From Fibrobacter sp. (GTDB lineage: Bacteria > Fibrobacterota > Fibrobacteria > Fibrobacterales > Fibrobacteraceae), in NCBI GenBank assembly GCA_017475045.1, contig JAFVGH010000151.1:1-43964 (forward strand): DNA of 43,964 nucleotides, given 5' to 3'. The notes under the pieces were generated by a model. The model had not been told where the DNA came from, did not search any database, and saw only the letters and a list, made by a program, of their open reading frames with translations. Positions 32,033 to 41,155 of this stretch are shown here, piece by piece; position 1 is the first letter of the stretch; every line of letters begins with the position of its first letter. A program made the translations under genes and the position numbers.

Positions 32033-33886
32033 CTACTTCTTCACTATCTCGGCGTCTTTCACGTCCTTGCCTTTCAGCTTAGACGAAGTATCGCCAGCTG
32101 TGGCGAGGCCGCGGTTGATAATCTTGTACTGGGCAATGCTCCAGAAGTTGGAGATAATCCAGTAAAGCACCAGACCCGAAGGCATCACCGCACTGAAGAA
32201 GAACATCATGGCAGGCATCATCCAGACCATCATCTTCTGCTGGGCCGGATCCATGCCGGCGCTGCCGCTCATGGTGACCTTGGTCTGGAAGTAGGTAGTA
32301 ACCACCATAATCCAGGGGAGCACCGCCAGGCCATCGGGCATCAAGAAGGGAATGCTGAACCCATGGAAAATCACGTCACTACGGCTCAGGTCAGAAATCC
32401 ACAAGAAGGCGGGCATGCCACGAAGCTCGATGGCACGGCCAAGCACAAAGAACAGGCCCATAAATATAGGCATCTGGATAAGCATGGGCAAGCATCCGCC
32501 ACTGCAGCTGGCCAGCGGGTTCACGCCGTTCTTGGCGTAAAGTTCCATGACAGCGGCCTGCTTCTTCTGCGGATCGCTACGGTACTTCACGTTGATCTCA
32601 TCCAGCTGGGGCTTGAGCTTGCTCATGGCCCGAGTAGACTTGAGCTGCTTTACCGTAAAGGGCGTGGTAAAGGCACGCACGATGATAGTCACCAAGATGA
32701 TAGCCACACCGTAATTCGGGATAATGGAGTAGAAATACTTCAAGAGCTTCAGGAGCCACTTGCAGATCCATACGAACCACACGCTGGAACCGGGGAACCA
32801 CTTGGAGCCCGTCACGATAATCTTCTCGTAGCCCTGGTCCAGAGATTCCACTTCGTCCCACTGGAGGGGGAGCACCATAAAGCCGAAAGCCACGGAGTCT
32901 GCGCGGACGGCGTCGGCGATGGTAAGGCTGTAGGTGCCCGGATCGGGGTTACCTTCGGTAGCCACATCGATATGCTTGGCGTTCACCTTCACGGGAACGG
33001 GCTTGTCGAACTGAACCGACAGGGCCACGTACTTGCGGCGCATGCCCACCCAGTAGTAGTTGGCATCGTCCAAAGTCATGGTGTTAGAGACCGTCTCGCG
33101 TTCGGTAATCTCGCTATTCTTGAAAATCACTTCGCTAAAGAAATAGCTGGCCCCGCCAAAGCTCTTGCCCTTGGGAATGGATTCAGTCTCCTTCATGCCG
33201 CCCATCCAGGACAGCTGATAGTCTGCCGGCTGGAAACCAACAAAGCGGTTCACCTGACGCACAGCCACGCCATCCTTGGTAAACCCATAGCTACGGATAA
33301 CCTGCTTACCGCTCTTGTCGCTGAACACAAACTTCACCGTAGTATCGCCAGCCACCTGGATCTTTTCAGGAGTGTCGCCCAGGTCGAACAGGGCTTCGCT
33401 CAGGTCGGCCTTGCCAAGCTTCAGGTCCAGGGCACCAAGGGTGGTATCCTGGATAATTTCAGGGAACTTGCCGGCGCTGTCGGGCAGGGCCTTCACGATA
33501 ACGCTCTGGATTCGGCCACCCTTGTTGGTAAGGGTCATGATAAACTTGTCGGTCTCCACCGCAACCGTGCGGGGTTCAATCACCTTCGGGGCTTCGGCCG
33601 TAGAATCCGTGGCGGCCTTCGCGCTGTCAGTAGCCTTCACGCTGTCAGTCACAACGGCAGCACTGTCCACCGCAACCTCGTCACCAAGAACCGGTGCGGC
33701 CTTCAGTTCCGGAGCCTTGTCGTCCAGGACCAGCTGGTCGGCCGAGTCGGCACGGGCAGCCTGCACAACGGCAGCTTCCTTCTCTTTCGCCTCGGCCTGC
33801 TGCTTCGCGTTGTTCGTCGACATGGTCATCCACCAGATGACGATAATGCCGATAAGGATAGAACCTATGAGGGTATTCTTGTTCAT
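32033..33886 (-). CDS. yidC: Membrane protein insertase YidC
   Basis: Inserts and folds inner-membrane proteins, alone or with SecYEG. 617 residues, the long Gram-negative type. N-terminal anchor [16 protein letters not shown], then an Ala/Asp-rich linker, a large periplasmic beta-domain (about 105-370), and the conserved five-helix C-terminal domain. That domain has [19 protein letters not shown] (the hydrophilic-groove Arg), [20 protein letters not shown], and [14 protein letters not shown]. Its ATG overlaps the yidD stop (ATGA, 33883-33886). Confidence 0.96.
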   Translation of the reverse strand: MNKNTLIGSILIGIIVIWWMTMSTNNAKQQAEAKEKEAAVVQAARADSADQLVLDDKAPELKAAPVLGDEVAVDSAAVVTDSVKATDSAKAATDSTAEAPKVIEPRTVAVETDKFIMTLTNKGGRIQSVIVKALPDSAGKFPEIIQDTTLGALDLKLGKADLSEALFDLGDTPEKIQVAGDTTVKFVFSDKSGKQVIRSYGFTKDGVAVRQVNRFVGFQPADYQLSWMGGMKETESIPKGKSFGGASYFFSEVIFKNSEITERETVSNTMTLDDANYYWVGMRRKYVALSVQFDKPVPVKVNAKHIDVATEGNPDPGTYSLTIADAVRADSVAFGFMVLPLQWDEVESLDQGYEKIIVTGSKWFPGSSVWFVWICKWLLKLLKYFYSIIPNYGVAIILVTIIVRAFTTPFTVKQLKSTRAMSKLKPQLDEINVKYRSDPQKKQAAVMELYAKNGVNPLASCSGGCLPMLIQMPIFMGLFFVLGRAIELRGMPAFLWISDLSRSDVIFHGFSIPFLMPDGLAVLPWIMVVTTYFQTKVTMSGSAGMDPAQQKMMVWMMPAMMFFFSAVMPSGLVLYWIISNFWSIAQYKIINRGLATAGDTSSKLKGKDVKDAEIVKK

Positions 33887-34134
33887 GTCTTTTCCTTTCT
33901 GGGAGGCACCGGATCGTAGCCGCCCTTGCAGAAGGGGTTACATCTTAAAATTCTAAAAACCGCAAGATAGAAACCTTTGAAGGGTCCGTGTACCCTAAAA
34001 GCCTCAATTGCATAGTTGGAACAGGTGGGCTGGAACCGGCAGACGCCATGAAAAAAGTAAGGGTGAACCAGCTGGTACAGGCGGATGGGGGCTATCAGTA
34101 CCGCCACGAAGGCCCTCTCAAGCTTCGCAAGCAT
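33883..34134 (-). CDS. yidD: Membrane protein insertion efficiency factor YidD
   Basis: Small membrane-associated protein that helps YidC-dependent insertion. 83 residues from ATG 34134, which leaves 30 residues before CRF as in E. coli YidD; a GTG five codons upstream (34149) is possible. The Cys-rich core is intact: [20 protein letters not shown], then [17 protein letters not shown]. The N-terminus forms an amphipathic or hydrophobic helix ([15 protein letters not shown]). It overlaps rnpA at one end and yidC at the other. Confidence 0.93.
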   Translation of the reverse strand: MLAKLERAFVAVLIAPIRLYQLVHPYFFHGVCRFQPTCSNYAIEAFRVHGPFKGFYLAVFRILRCNPFCKGGYDPVPPRKEKT

Positions 34135-34441
34135 CGTCGCACCCGACACCCTGGCCCACCCACTCCATCTTGCGGAAAATCTTGAGGGCGGATTCCCGCA
34201 ACTTCTCGGAGGTCAGCTCCTGCTGGCCGACGGTCACCACCACCATGGCCCAGACGGGCTTCTTGATGTTCGGGACCATTCCAAAAAACAAAGGCCGCAG
34301 AATCCTCCGGCACTTGTTGCGGTAAACGGCGTTACCATTCTTCTTTTTCGCTAAAAAGCAGAAACGACAAAAACCGTCCGGGCTCTCTATCCAACGCATG
34401 GTCAATGACGATGCTCGGACAAACTTGCCTTGGACGGCCAC
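34118..34441 (-). CDS. rnpA: Ribonuclease P protein component
   Basis: Protein subunit of RNase P, which matures tRNA 5' ends. The coordinates give 107 residues from GTG 34441. RNase P landmarks: [25 protein letters not shown] (the RNR-like basic helix) and [26 protein letters not shown]. The conserved N-terminus seems to begin further upstream. Codons from 34483 read [20 protein letters not shown], which fits the usual RL..dF..V..xGK start, but the frame has no ATG, GTG or TTG between the rpmH stop (34508) and 34441. CTG 34483 or ATC 34492 (after a G-rich stretch) are candidates. Lies between rpmH and yidD. Confidence 0.88.
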   Translation of the reverse strand: MAVQGKFVRASSLTMRWIESPDGFCRFCFLAKKKNGNAVYRNKCRRILRPLFFGMVPNIKKPVWAMVVVTVGQQELTSEKLRESALKIFRKMEWVGQGVGCDDACEA

Positions 34442-34507
34442 TGTTCGATAAGCGGGCTGGTTCGGCAGCCTATAAGAACGCAGAGCGGCGATGAGCCACC
34501 CCCCGGC

Positions 34508-34663
34508 TTACTTCTTATAGATGGTGTCGCTGACAGTCAGGCGCTTGCGGCCCTTGGCGCGGCGACGGCTAAGAACGGCGCGACCCCAACGGTCTTCCAT
34601 GCGGGCGCGGAAACCCTGCTTGTTGGCACGCTTGCGGTTATGAGGCTGGAATGTTCTTTTCAT
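34508..34663 (-). CDS. rpmH: 50S ribosomal protein L34
   Basis: 51 residues; the translation begins [20 protein letters not shown] and continues with [18 protein letters not shown], the universal L34 pattern, then a C-terminal extension VSDTIYKK. It heads the rpmH-rnpA-yidD-yidC cluster found near the origin in many bacteria. ATG 34663 was chosen because MKRTFQP is the family start. Its promoter is at 34703-34732. Confidence 0.97.
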   Translation of the reverse strand: MKRTFQPHNRKRANKQGFRARMEDRWGRAVLSRRRAKGRKRLTVSDTIYKK

Positions 34664-34702
34664 GATAAAACCTTTCTAGTCGAAATTCAAATTTTTGAGT
34701 TC

Positions 34703-34732
34703 CAAATCTAGCAAAAATACCACATAAATCAA
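34703..34732 (-). promoter_or_regulatory. rpmH promoter
   Basis: On the minus strand TTGATT (34732-34727), 16 bases, then TAGATTTG (34710-34703), which fits both a vegetative -10 and TAnnTTTG. It lies 39 bases before the rpmH ATG. Confidence 0.6.
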
Positions 34733-34766
34733 GGCCTGGGATGCCTATGTATGGGATTTTTAATCA

Positions 34767-34797
34767 AAAAAAGGGAAAAACAACGTGTTTTTCCCAA
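34767..34797 (-). terminator. Terminator of the GGDEF gene
   Basis: GGGAAAAA (34773-34780), a seven-base loop and TTTTTCCC (34788-34795) form a perfect 8-bp stem, followed on the minus strand by seven T residues. It lies 35 bases after the stop of the GGDEF gene and separates it from rpmH. Confidence 0.85.
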
Positions 34798-34830
34798 ACT
34801 ATTAACAATTTGTCAACACACTGGCTTCGT

Positions 34831-35907
34831 TCAAACCAGCTTGCGTATCTTGTTGTGGCCCTCGGTCTTAGCCAAATAGAGCACCTCTTCTGCCTTCACC
34901 AGGAACTGGGAGAAATGGGTATAATCCCTATCGCCACACACGATAAAGCAGCCCGACACCGTGACACGGGCATCGGGGAACCTTTCCCAACGAAGGTCGG
35001 CAATGCCTTCCCGGATGCGCTCGGCACGGGCAAAGGCTTCCAGCTCGGATCCGTTCTTGAACACACACATGAACAGTTCCCCGTCCATACGGCCGCAGCA
35101 TTCCCCAATCCTATCGTCACGTTCCTGAATCAGGTATCTTGCCACATCACAAAGTACCTGGTCGCCAAAGAGCTGGCCATACCTGGCATTCACCTCACGA
35201 AATTCGTCCATATCCAAAAGCAGCAGGTAATATTCCTCACGCCGAGGCCAGACCACCCCTTCCAAGAAATGAGTCACGTAGCCCCTGTTGAAAAGCCCGG
35301 TCTTGGCATCACGCTTAGACAGGAACTCTAGCCGCGCAAGCATCTTCTCGCGCCCTTTCCGCTCGGAATTGTAAGAATGTAGGGCAAAAGCGTTGACAAC
35401 AAAAACCACAATTCCCGTGATAAGGAAGGACACTAGAATGTCAACAACGGCCGCCTGGTGGTCCAGAGCCACCACGTAATCGGGATACAGTTCCGAAAGC
35501 ACAAAAGTTATTTCATAAGAGAGTATAGAGATGGCGAACACCACCCACTTGCTCTTGCCAGGGCAAAAGGCGCAAAGGAACACCGAGGTAAGACAGTAAA
35601 GGGTCATGCCGCAGTTGAACCCGCCGCACAAGAAGAACAGCATGGGCAACAAGAAGCAGCTGAGTAAAAGGCACATCACCACATAGCAGTGGCTATACAT
35701 ACTGGTCCGGACCGCCACAAAAGCGAGAACTGCGCATACGACGCTAGTCAGCAGGCATACCGCCGAGGTAATGAGGCTAATTTGTTCGTATATAGTAAAT
35801 ATCGTGGAGGCAACGCTCGCCACCAACACAATCACAAGGAACACCCAAAATAGGGTTCGTTCCAAGGAATCCTGCCTTTGCAGGAACAACTTCAGTCTAC
35901 CGATCAT
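34831..35907 (-). CDS. Membrane GGDEF-family protein with degenerate active site
   Basis: 358 residues. The N-terminal half has about six hydrophobic segments (LFWVFLVIVLVASVASTI and AVCLLTSVVCAVLAFVAV among them), so it is an inner-membrane sensor. The C-terminal GGDEF fold begins FLSKRDAKTGLFNRGYVTHF and has LLLLDMDEFREVNARYGQ. The signature GGDEF reads DGELF (residues 275-279), the preceding NDxxGH reads NARYGQ, and no clear RxxD inhibitory site is seen. Diguanylate cyclase activity is therefore doubtful; GTP or c-di-GMP binding may remain. Own terminator downstream; divergent from divIVA. Confidence 0.88.
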   Translation of the reverse strand: MIGRLKLFLQRQDSLERTLFWVFLVIVLVASVASTIFTIYEQISLITSAVCLLTSVVCAVLAFVAVRTSMYSHCYVVMCLLLSCFLLPMLFFLCGGFNCGMTLYCLTSVFLCAFCPGKSKWVVFAISILSYEITFVLSELYPDYVVALDHQAAVVDILVSFLITGIVVFVVNAFALHSYNSERKGREKMLARLEFLSKRDAKTGLFNRGYVTHFLEGVVWPRREEYYLLLLDMDEFREVNARYGQLFGDQVLCDVARYLIQERDDRIGECCGRMDGELFMCVFKNGSELEAFARAERIREGIADLRWERFPDARVTVSGCFIVCGDRDYTHFSQFLVKAEEVLYLAKTEGHNKIRKLV

Positions 35908-36022
35908 CTGTCGGATAATCCTTTTTTTCTCCCAAATACACTCTTTTTAACCCAAGGGGAAAAGATAATATAAAATGAATATTCCAATTTGGAAGAGTAT
36001 ACCCCCTTTACCATAACTTTGT

Positions 36023-36030
36023 TATATTAT
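36023..36030 (+). promoter_or_regulatory. Probable divIVA promoter -10
   Basis: TATATTAT lies 34 bases before the divIVA ATG in the 157-base region divergent from the GGDEF gene. That region is A/T-rich; no operator-like dyad was recognised in it. Confidence 0.35.
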
Positions 36031-36064
36031 TGAAGGCAAAGTCAATATTTATAGCAGGTAGTGT

Positions 36065-36583
36065 ATGGAACTGACCCCGTTAGATATCCGCAACCAGACA
36101 TTCCACAAGAAAAACTTCGGCGGCATCGACCCCGACGAGGTAAAGGCATTCCTCGAAACCGCAGCAACCGCTTTCGAACAAATGTCCAGAAACCGTACGG
36201 ACCTGACCGAACGCCTGAAAATCGCCGAGGAACGCGTCAACTACTACCGCCAAATCGAAAAGACCATCCAGGATGCGGTGGTCACCATGCAAAAGACGGT
36301 AGACGAGGTGAAGGCCTCCGCCGAAAAAGAAGCAGAACTGATAATCGCAGAAGCCAAGGCCAGGGCCATCAAAGAGGTTGAAAACACCAAGAAAAGCGCC
36401 GAAGACCTCCGGGCCGAAATCGAACAACTGAAGCAGATCCGTACCAACTACTTCATCCGTTGCCGAGCGCTAATTCGTGGCCAAGAAGACCTGCTGTCCG
36501 CCATGGAAAACGACCAGCGAGAGCTGAGCGAACCCGCACCCGCAAAGCGGCCCGCCACACCTACGGGGAACGTTATCGGCTAG
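36065..36583 (+). CDS. divIVA: DivIVA-domain coiled-coil protein
   Basis: 172 residues. The N-terminal lipid-binding motif is clear: LTPLDIRNQTFHKKNFGGID then PDEVKAFLE, with the two hydrophobic tips expected of DivIVA/GpsB. A long coiled coil (about 35-155) follows, then a Pro/Ala-rich tail. The family marks curved or polar membrane and guides division or cell-wall growth; it is better known in Firmicutes and Actinobacteria, but DivIVA-domain proteins occur in many phyla. It is followed by the DUF167 gene (15-base gap) and the HD-GYP gene. Confidence 0.9.
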   Translation: MELTPLDIRNQTFHKKNFGGIDPDEVKAFLETAATAFEQMSRNRTDLTERLKIAEERVNYYRQIEKTIQDAVVTMQKTVDEVKASAEKEAELIIAEAKARAIKEVENTKKSAEDLRAEIEQLKQIRTNYFIRCRALIRGQEDLLSAMENDQRELSEPAPAKRPATPTGNVIG

Positions 36584-36598
36584 GAACGGGAGGCTCCC

Positions 36599-36823
36599 GT
36601 GAAAATAAACATCAAGGTACACGCAAGAAGCAAGCGGGAATCCGTCACGGGAAACCCCGACGGCAGCTACAAGGTAGAGGTCAAAGCACCCCCTGTGGAT
36701 GGAGCCGCCAACGAGGCTATCTGTGAACTCTTGGCCAAGCACTTTGGAGTCCACAAACGGGATGTATCTGTCGTGGCAGGAGCCACCAGCAACAAGAAGG
36801 TTGTTGAAATCCAGGGGCTCTAA
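36599..36823 (+). CDS. DUF167/YggU-family protein
   Basis: 74 residues starting at GTG 36599, with CGGGAGG seven bases upstream. The family core is present: KINIKVHARSKRESV, YKVEVKAPPVDGAANEAI and LLAKHFGVHKRDVSVVAG, then TSNKKVVEI. Members are small cytoplasmic proteins of unknown function often placed near division or YggT genes; here it follows divIVA, in keeping with that pattern. Confidence 0.9.
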   Translation: MKINIKVHARSKRESVTGNPDGSYKVEVKAPPVDGAANEAICELLAKHFGVHKRDVSVVAGATSNKKVVEIQGL

Positions 36824-36854
36824 GCTGTACCGGATTTGTAAAAGGGACGGGTTC

Positions 36855-38972
36855 ATGAAATTTCAGAAGAAGACAATCCATTACCTGGCGAAGGCGATTC
36901 TCTTTATCGCCGTCGGTCTTTTGCTGAACATTGTCCCGGCAAAAATCGTCACCCATTTCGAACTGCCCGTTTTCTTTGACTGCCTAGGCACCATCCTTAT
37001 CGCCATGATGGGCGGCAACCTGCCCGCTGTCATCGTCGGATTCTTCGCCAACGTCATCAATGGCATGTCCGACCCCGTCACCCTCTACTACGGTGTCATC
37101 AGCATCCTCATCGCCAGCAGCGCCTATGTATTCTACCAGAAAAAGTTCTTCCTGAGTATCCCCAAAATCCTGGTAGTAATCCTCACCTTCGCCCTCATCG
37201 GCGGGGGCATCGGCTCCATTATCACCTATTTCCTGTTCGGCTACAGCATTGGTGAAGGCATTTCGGCCCCGTTTGCACTGGCACTGCGGGATACCTGCGG
37301 ACTGCCAGACTTCTGGGCCCAGCTCCTAGCCGATATTATCATCGATATTTTTGACAAGGCCATCGTCGTCATTTCGGCCGTGCTCATCTACCGGTGGATT
37401 CCCCGCAAGATTCGGGAGTTCTGCAACCACACGTTCCACATGGACCCCAATGTAGACGAACTAGCCGCCACCACCAAGCACTCACTGCTCCGGAAGGTGA
37501 TGCTCATGGTCATCACAGCAGAACTGTTCCTCGGTGCACTGGCCTGCGCTATCGGTTTCTTCCTCTACCAGAAAGTTTCCGTTGACAAGTTCACCGAATT
37601 GGCCTACGGCGTCACCCAGGCAGCCAGTACCTTTATCGACGGGAACCGTGTTGACGAGTTCATCGCCCACGGACGTGAAGCCGACGGATACACTCTAGAA
37701 GAGGAAAGGCTCTACAGGCTCAAGAAGAGTTTCCCGCAGACAAAGTACCTCTACGTCTACAAGATACTGGAAGACGGGTGCCACGTGGTGTTCGACATGC
37801 CCGCCGAAGACGGCGAAGAACCGGGCCATCCAGGCGACATTGTTCCCTTTGACCCCAGCTTCGAACCTTACCTACCCCAGCTTTTCAAGGGCGACACCAT
37901 CGAGCCTATTATCTCCAACGACACCTACGGCTGGCTCCTGACCATCTACAAGCCCATCAAGGACTCCCACGGCAAGACTACCGCCTACGTAGCCGCCGAC
38001 ATTTCCATGGAAGAAATCACCAAGGACGACGCCTCCTTCTTCATCAGGTTCTTCTCTTTGTTCTTCGGTTTTTCTATCATCATCATGAGCATCATCATCG
38101 AACTGGTGAAGCGTGGAATTGTGCGACCCGTCAACCGCATGGCCTATGCCTCTTCACAGTTTGCCTACAACCTCGAATCCGACAAGGACAAGGGGCTCAT
38201 ATCCCTCAAGGCCCTAGACATACATACTAACGATGAAGTCGAGCACTTGCATGGCGCCCTGCTCAAGATGGGCACGGAATCTCTGGATTACATCAAGCAG
38301 CTGCAGGAACAGACCAAGCGCATCACCCGCATGCAAGACGAGATTATTATGAACTTCGCCGAGATGGTGGAAGCCCGCGACACTAGCACCGGAAACCACA
38401 TCAAGAAGACGGCCTACTACGTAGACGCCATCGCCCGGGAGCTCCAGACCGAAGGCGAATTCAAGGATGTTCTCACCGACGAATACATCGAAAAACTGAA
38501 ACGCTCGGCACCTCTCCACGACATCGGCAAGATTGCAGTATCCGACCTGATTCTGAACAAGCCCGGTAAGCTCACCGACGAAGAGTTCACCATCATGAAG
38601 AACCACACCACCGAAGGCAAGAACATCCTTGAAAAGATCGAGGAGAAGGCCGGTGACACCATGGACGAGGGCTACCTGAAGGAATCCATCGAGATGGCCC
38701 ACTTCCACCATGAAAAGTGGGACGGTTCAGGCTATCCCAACCGCATCAAGGGCGAGGATATTCCCCTGTCTGCACGCATCATGGCGGTAGCCGACGTGTT
38801 CGACGCCCTGGTGGCCGAGCGCATCTACAAGAAGCCCTTCACCTACGAGAAAGCCATGGAAATCATTACCGAAGGTGCCGGCAAGCACTTCGACCCCATC
38901 GTGGTAAAGGCCTTCTCCAAAATTTCAAGCCGCCTCTACGAAGAACGGACCCGGCTGGACAAGGAAACCTAA
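36855..38972 (+). CDS. Membrane HD-GYP phosphodiesterase with HAMP-like linker
   Basis: 705 residues; ATG 36855 follows AAAGGGA. N-terminal block of about six helices (AKAILFIAVGLLLNIVPAKI, AVIVGFFANVINGMSD) resembles ECF-transporter S-component or 5TM receptor domains. An extracytoplasmic sensor segment (about 215-390) lies between two more helices, then a HAMP-like stretch. The C-terminal HD-GYP domain is intact: EARDTSTGNHIKKTAYYV, HDIGKIAVSDLILNKPGKL (His555-Asp556), KNHTTEGKNIL, HHEKWDGSGYPN (GYP near 626-628) and DVFDALVAERIYKKPF. The family hydrolyses c-di-GMP, so this looks like an active enzyme. The ligand is unknown. Confidence 0.92.
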   Translation: MKFQKKTIHYLAKAILFIAVGLLLNIVPAKIVTHFELPVFFDCLGTILIAMMGGNLPAVIVGFFANVINGMSDPVTLYYGVISILIASSAYVFYQKKFFLSIPKILVVILTFALIGGGIGSIITYFLFGYSIGEGISAPFALALRDTCGLPDFWAQLLADIIIDIFDKAIVVISAVLIYRWIPRKIREFCNHTFHMDPNVDELAATTKHSLLRKVMLMVITAELFLGALACAIGFFLYQKVSVDKFTELAYGVTQAASTFIDGNRVDEFIAHGREADGYTLEEERLYRLKKSFPQTKYLYVYKILEDGCHVVFDMPAEDGEEPGHPGDIVPFDPSFEPYLPQLFKGDTIEPIISNDTYGWLLTIYKPIKDSHGKTTAYVAADISMEEITKDDASFFIRFFSLFFGFSIIIMSIIIELVKRGIVRPVNRMAYASSQFAYNLESDKDKGLISLKALDIHTNDEVEHLHGALLKMGTESLDYIKQLQEQTKRITRMQDEIIMNFAEMVEARDTSTGNHIKKTAYYVDAIARELQTEGEFKDVLTDEYIEKLKRSAPLHDIGKIAVSDLILNKPGKLTDEEFTIMKNHTTEGKNILEKIEEKAGDTMDEGYLKESIEMAHFHHEKWDGSGYPNRIKGEDIPLSARIMAVADVFDALVAERIYKKPFTYEKAMEIITEGAGKHFDPIVVKAFSKISSRLYEERTRLDKET

Positions 38973-38975
38973 GCC

Positions 38976-40214
38976 CTACAGGTTCTTGTCTATCCAGTCG
39001 AAACGTTCCCGCATCCACTGGATCATCACTTCCACACCTTCTTCATAAGAATCATAGGGATCCTTCAGAGCCCAGTTCTCGGTGTTGGAAATAATGGGCC
39101 AGCGACGGTATTCGTTCTTGACGGCCTTACGGATCATCGATTCATACAGGGGAACACTATCCGCCAGCGCCCGGAATTTCTCACGACGCTCCTGCCAATA
39201 GGCTTTGGCCACGGTCTCTACCCAATCGCTCCTAAAAATACTGTTGTAGAGGCGGTAATACCGAATGTAAAAATCGGTGGCAGGCTTGTTCTTTTCGCGG
39301 GATGCATTTCCAAAGGCAAGGTCAAAATCCCATAGCGGACCAAAACGGATTGGACCACCCTTTTCCCAAGTAAAATAGACACTACGGGCGTAGTTGCCAT
39401 CCTCATTCTTGGAGAACTCCTGGATCCAGTAAAAGGGTAAAAAATCTTCCATAGAAATCCACTCCTGAATTTCTTCCGGAGTCCACCGTTCAAAATTCCA
39501 AACAACATTTTCCAATTCATTCAAATGCGAAAGCAACAGTTGCGTCGTTTTTTCGTCTGGATTCTTGGGAGACTTGATATGGTAAATGTAGCCCCTGTTC
39601 GTAATAACATAGGGCGGATCGTATTTCTTGGTATCCTCTTTCTCCACCAGGAATGTGGTGTCGTTTTCGGCAATATCCACCCGCTCTTTCGCCACCTTCA
39701 CCGTTTCTGAAAATAGGTAGAGCCCCATGTACTTGCGGTTCAGAAAAACCTCCACAAACTGCATCTTGGGAGTCCACCTGGAACCAAGCCATTCCGAAAG
39801 CCGCCCCATCATGTAGTTCCGCAGGTGAGTCTTGTCTCCATAGTTGGCGATAAGCGCGAAGTCCCTGTTCTTGGGCATGCCGAACAGGGAAACCTTGTCA
39901 TCGAATTCCAGTTTCATACCGTACTTGGGCATCTTGAAGCTGGAGTTTCCGCGGCCACGGACCGTAAGGCTATAGACTTCGCTTTCGTAATTGTCCTTGC
40001 CGTATATCTGGAGCTTCGACGGGAATTCTGTTTCCCGGTCCCGCAGTTCATGAAAGTCTTCCGTCTCGATGACAATGCGCGGGAGCCCGGCATATGGATA
40101 CTTGGAATCGTCCAGAGGCAAGTACTCCGAATTGTTGTCGGGGGTTTCCCAGAAACAGCCTGCCAACGAAAACGACAATGCAACCAAGCCCGTTAGAAAA
40201 CCTAACGATGTCAT
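38976..40214 (-). CDS. CotH-family lipoprotein
   Basis: 412 residues from ATG 40214, with lipobox SLAGC (Cys20). CotH kinase-like motifs: YSLTVRGRGNSSFKMPKYGM, FALIANYGDKTHLRNYM, FVEVFLNRKYMGLYLFSETV, and the metal-binding block FGPLWDFDLAFGNA. CotH proteins are atypical secreted protein kinases in Bacillus and are also found beside cellulose-degrading systems. A GTG start at 40265 would add 17 residues (VTRLPHHLRLLAMTS), but those are encoded by a palindromic repeat. They do supply the positive charge a signal peptide needs, so either start is possible. No good Shine-Dalgarno at either. Converges with the HD-GYP gene, three bases away. Confidence 0.88.
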   Translation of the reverse strand: MTSLGFLTGLVALSFSLAGCFWETPDNNSEYLPLDDSKYPYAGLPRIVIETEDFHELRDRETEFPSKLQIYGKDNYESEVYSLTVRGRGNSSFKMPKYGMKLEFDDKVSLFGMPKNRDFALIANYGDKTHLRNYMMGRLSEWLGSRWTPKMQFVEVFLNRKYMGLYLFSETVKVAKERVDIAENDTTFLVEKEDTKKYDPPYVITNRGYIYHIKSPKNPDEKTTQLLLSHLNELENVVWNFERWTPEEIQEWISMEDFLPFYWIQEFSKNEDGNYARSVYFTWEKGGPIRFGPLWDFDLAFGNASREKNKPATDFYIRYYRLYNSIFRSDWVETVAKAYWQERREKFRALADSVPLYESMIRKAVKNEYRRWPIISNTENWALKDPYDSYEEGVEVMIQWMRERFDWIDKNL

Positions 40215-40250
40215 TGCGAGGAGCCGTAGGTGATGCGGCAATCTAGTGAC
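40210..40250. repeat. Palindromic repeat at the 5' end of the CotH gene
   Basis: Begins GTCATTGCGAGGAGCCG and ends GGCAATCTAGTGAC. The arms ATTGC/GCAAT pair, and the ends GTCAT/GTGAC parallel the GTCAT/ATGAC ends of 11481-11532. This sequence type occurs as a dispersed intergenic repeat in many bacteria. Here it spans the CotH start region and is open in the CotH frame. Confidence 0.65.
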
Positions 40251-40333
40251 GGATTTGCAAAACACTAAACGTAAATGTAATAAGATACGGAAAAAAGAAC
40301 AGAACGGGACAACTTTCGTATATTTTGAAATCG

Positions 40334-41149
40334 ATGACCACGAAAATCGGACTATCGTTGCTGCTTTGTGCGGGTATCGCCCTTGCTACCGAAGGGCTTG
40401 TGCCGCTGCACTTCCCGACAACATCCCTTTCCGTAGAAGTGGCCGAGGAACTGGACGACGACGTGTACAGCACCGACATGACCGCCTCCGTCGAATACGC
40501 CATCACCAATTGGTTCAGCCTGTACGGCAGCGGATCCTTCCGGTTCGACAGCTACAGCTACGAGTTCTCTACCAAAGGCTACATCCACAATTACTGCAAC
40601 CTGCACGTGAACGGTTTCAACGAGAGCTATTTGGGTGTACGGACCTTATTTTACCGCAGCCTCGGGCTTGATGCGGGCTGGAGGTTCCCACCTGGCGAAG
40701 GCTCCCAGAAGGAGGGTTTCCACAGGCTGAATGCGGAGCCCTTCGTGCTGTTTCCAGCGACACCTCACCTGCTGTTAGGAACCGCCCTACGGTACAACAC
40801 CTTTCTAGAAGACAAGAATTTTAAGCCCGGCGACGAAATCGGATTCAAGGCCAGCCTCTTGTGGAAATTTTGGTGGAGCGACGCCGAAAAGACCGGCTGG
40901 AAGTTCAGCGAGGTAATGCTTTACCAGGCTCGCATCCAAGAATCAGAGAATCACAACCTGGCCAAGAACTGCCGCAAGATGGACGACAAGTACAAGGGAA
41001 TGAAAATCGCCTTCGCCCTGGCCAGGGACTTTAGGTTATTCAACGCACCATTGGAACTGGGGATAAACTACACCATCAACAAGGGAACCCTGTTCGGATT
41101 CGAGACCGGCCACCGGGTCGGCATTTATCTTGGGTCAGAATTGCCTTAG
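40334..41149 (+). CDS. Probable outer-membrane protein of unknown function
   Basis: 271 residues. Signal peptide MTTKIGLSLLLCAGIALA, cleaved before TEG. The mature part alternates aromatic and polar residues in short strands (WFSLYGSGSFRFDSYSYEF, YLGVRTLFYRSLGLDAGW, LELGINYTI) and ends in VGIYLGSELP, consistent with a small beta-barrel. No family recognised. ATG 40334 was chosen over TTG 40325; TATATTTT (40319-40326) ends seven bases before the ATG, so the mRNA would be nearly leaderless. Divergent from the CotH gene. Confidence 0.75.
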   Translation: MTTKIGLSLLLCAGIALATEGLVPLHFPTTSLSVEVAEELDDDVYSTDMTASVEYAITNWFSLYGSGSFRFDSYSYEFSTKGYIHNYCNLHVNGFNESYLGVRTLFYRSLGLDAGWRFPPGEGSQKEGFHRLNAEPFVLFPATPHLLLGTALRYNTFLEDKNFKPGDEIGFKASLLWKFWWSDAEKTGWKFSEVMLYQARIQESENHNLAKNCRKMDDKYKGMKIAFALARDFRLFNAPLELGINYTINKGTLFGFETGHRVGIYLGSELP

Positions 41150-41155
41150 ACTTTT

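Noticed and set aside
34664..34830. Origin of replication beside rpmH
   Set aside because: rpmH-rnpA-yidD-yidC often lies near oriC, but no cluster of TTATCCACA-like DnaA boxes and no dnaA or dnaN is here; the gap holds a terminator and the rpmH promoter.
36699..36854. Longer start for the HD-GYP protein
   Set aside because: The 52 extra codons overlap the DUF167 gene in another frame; ATG 36855 has a Shine-Dalgarno and starts a typical membrane domain.
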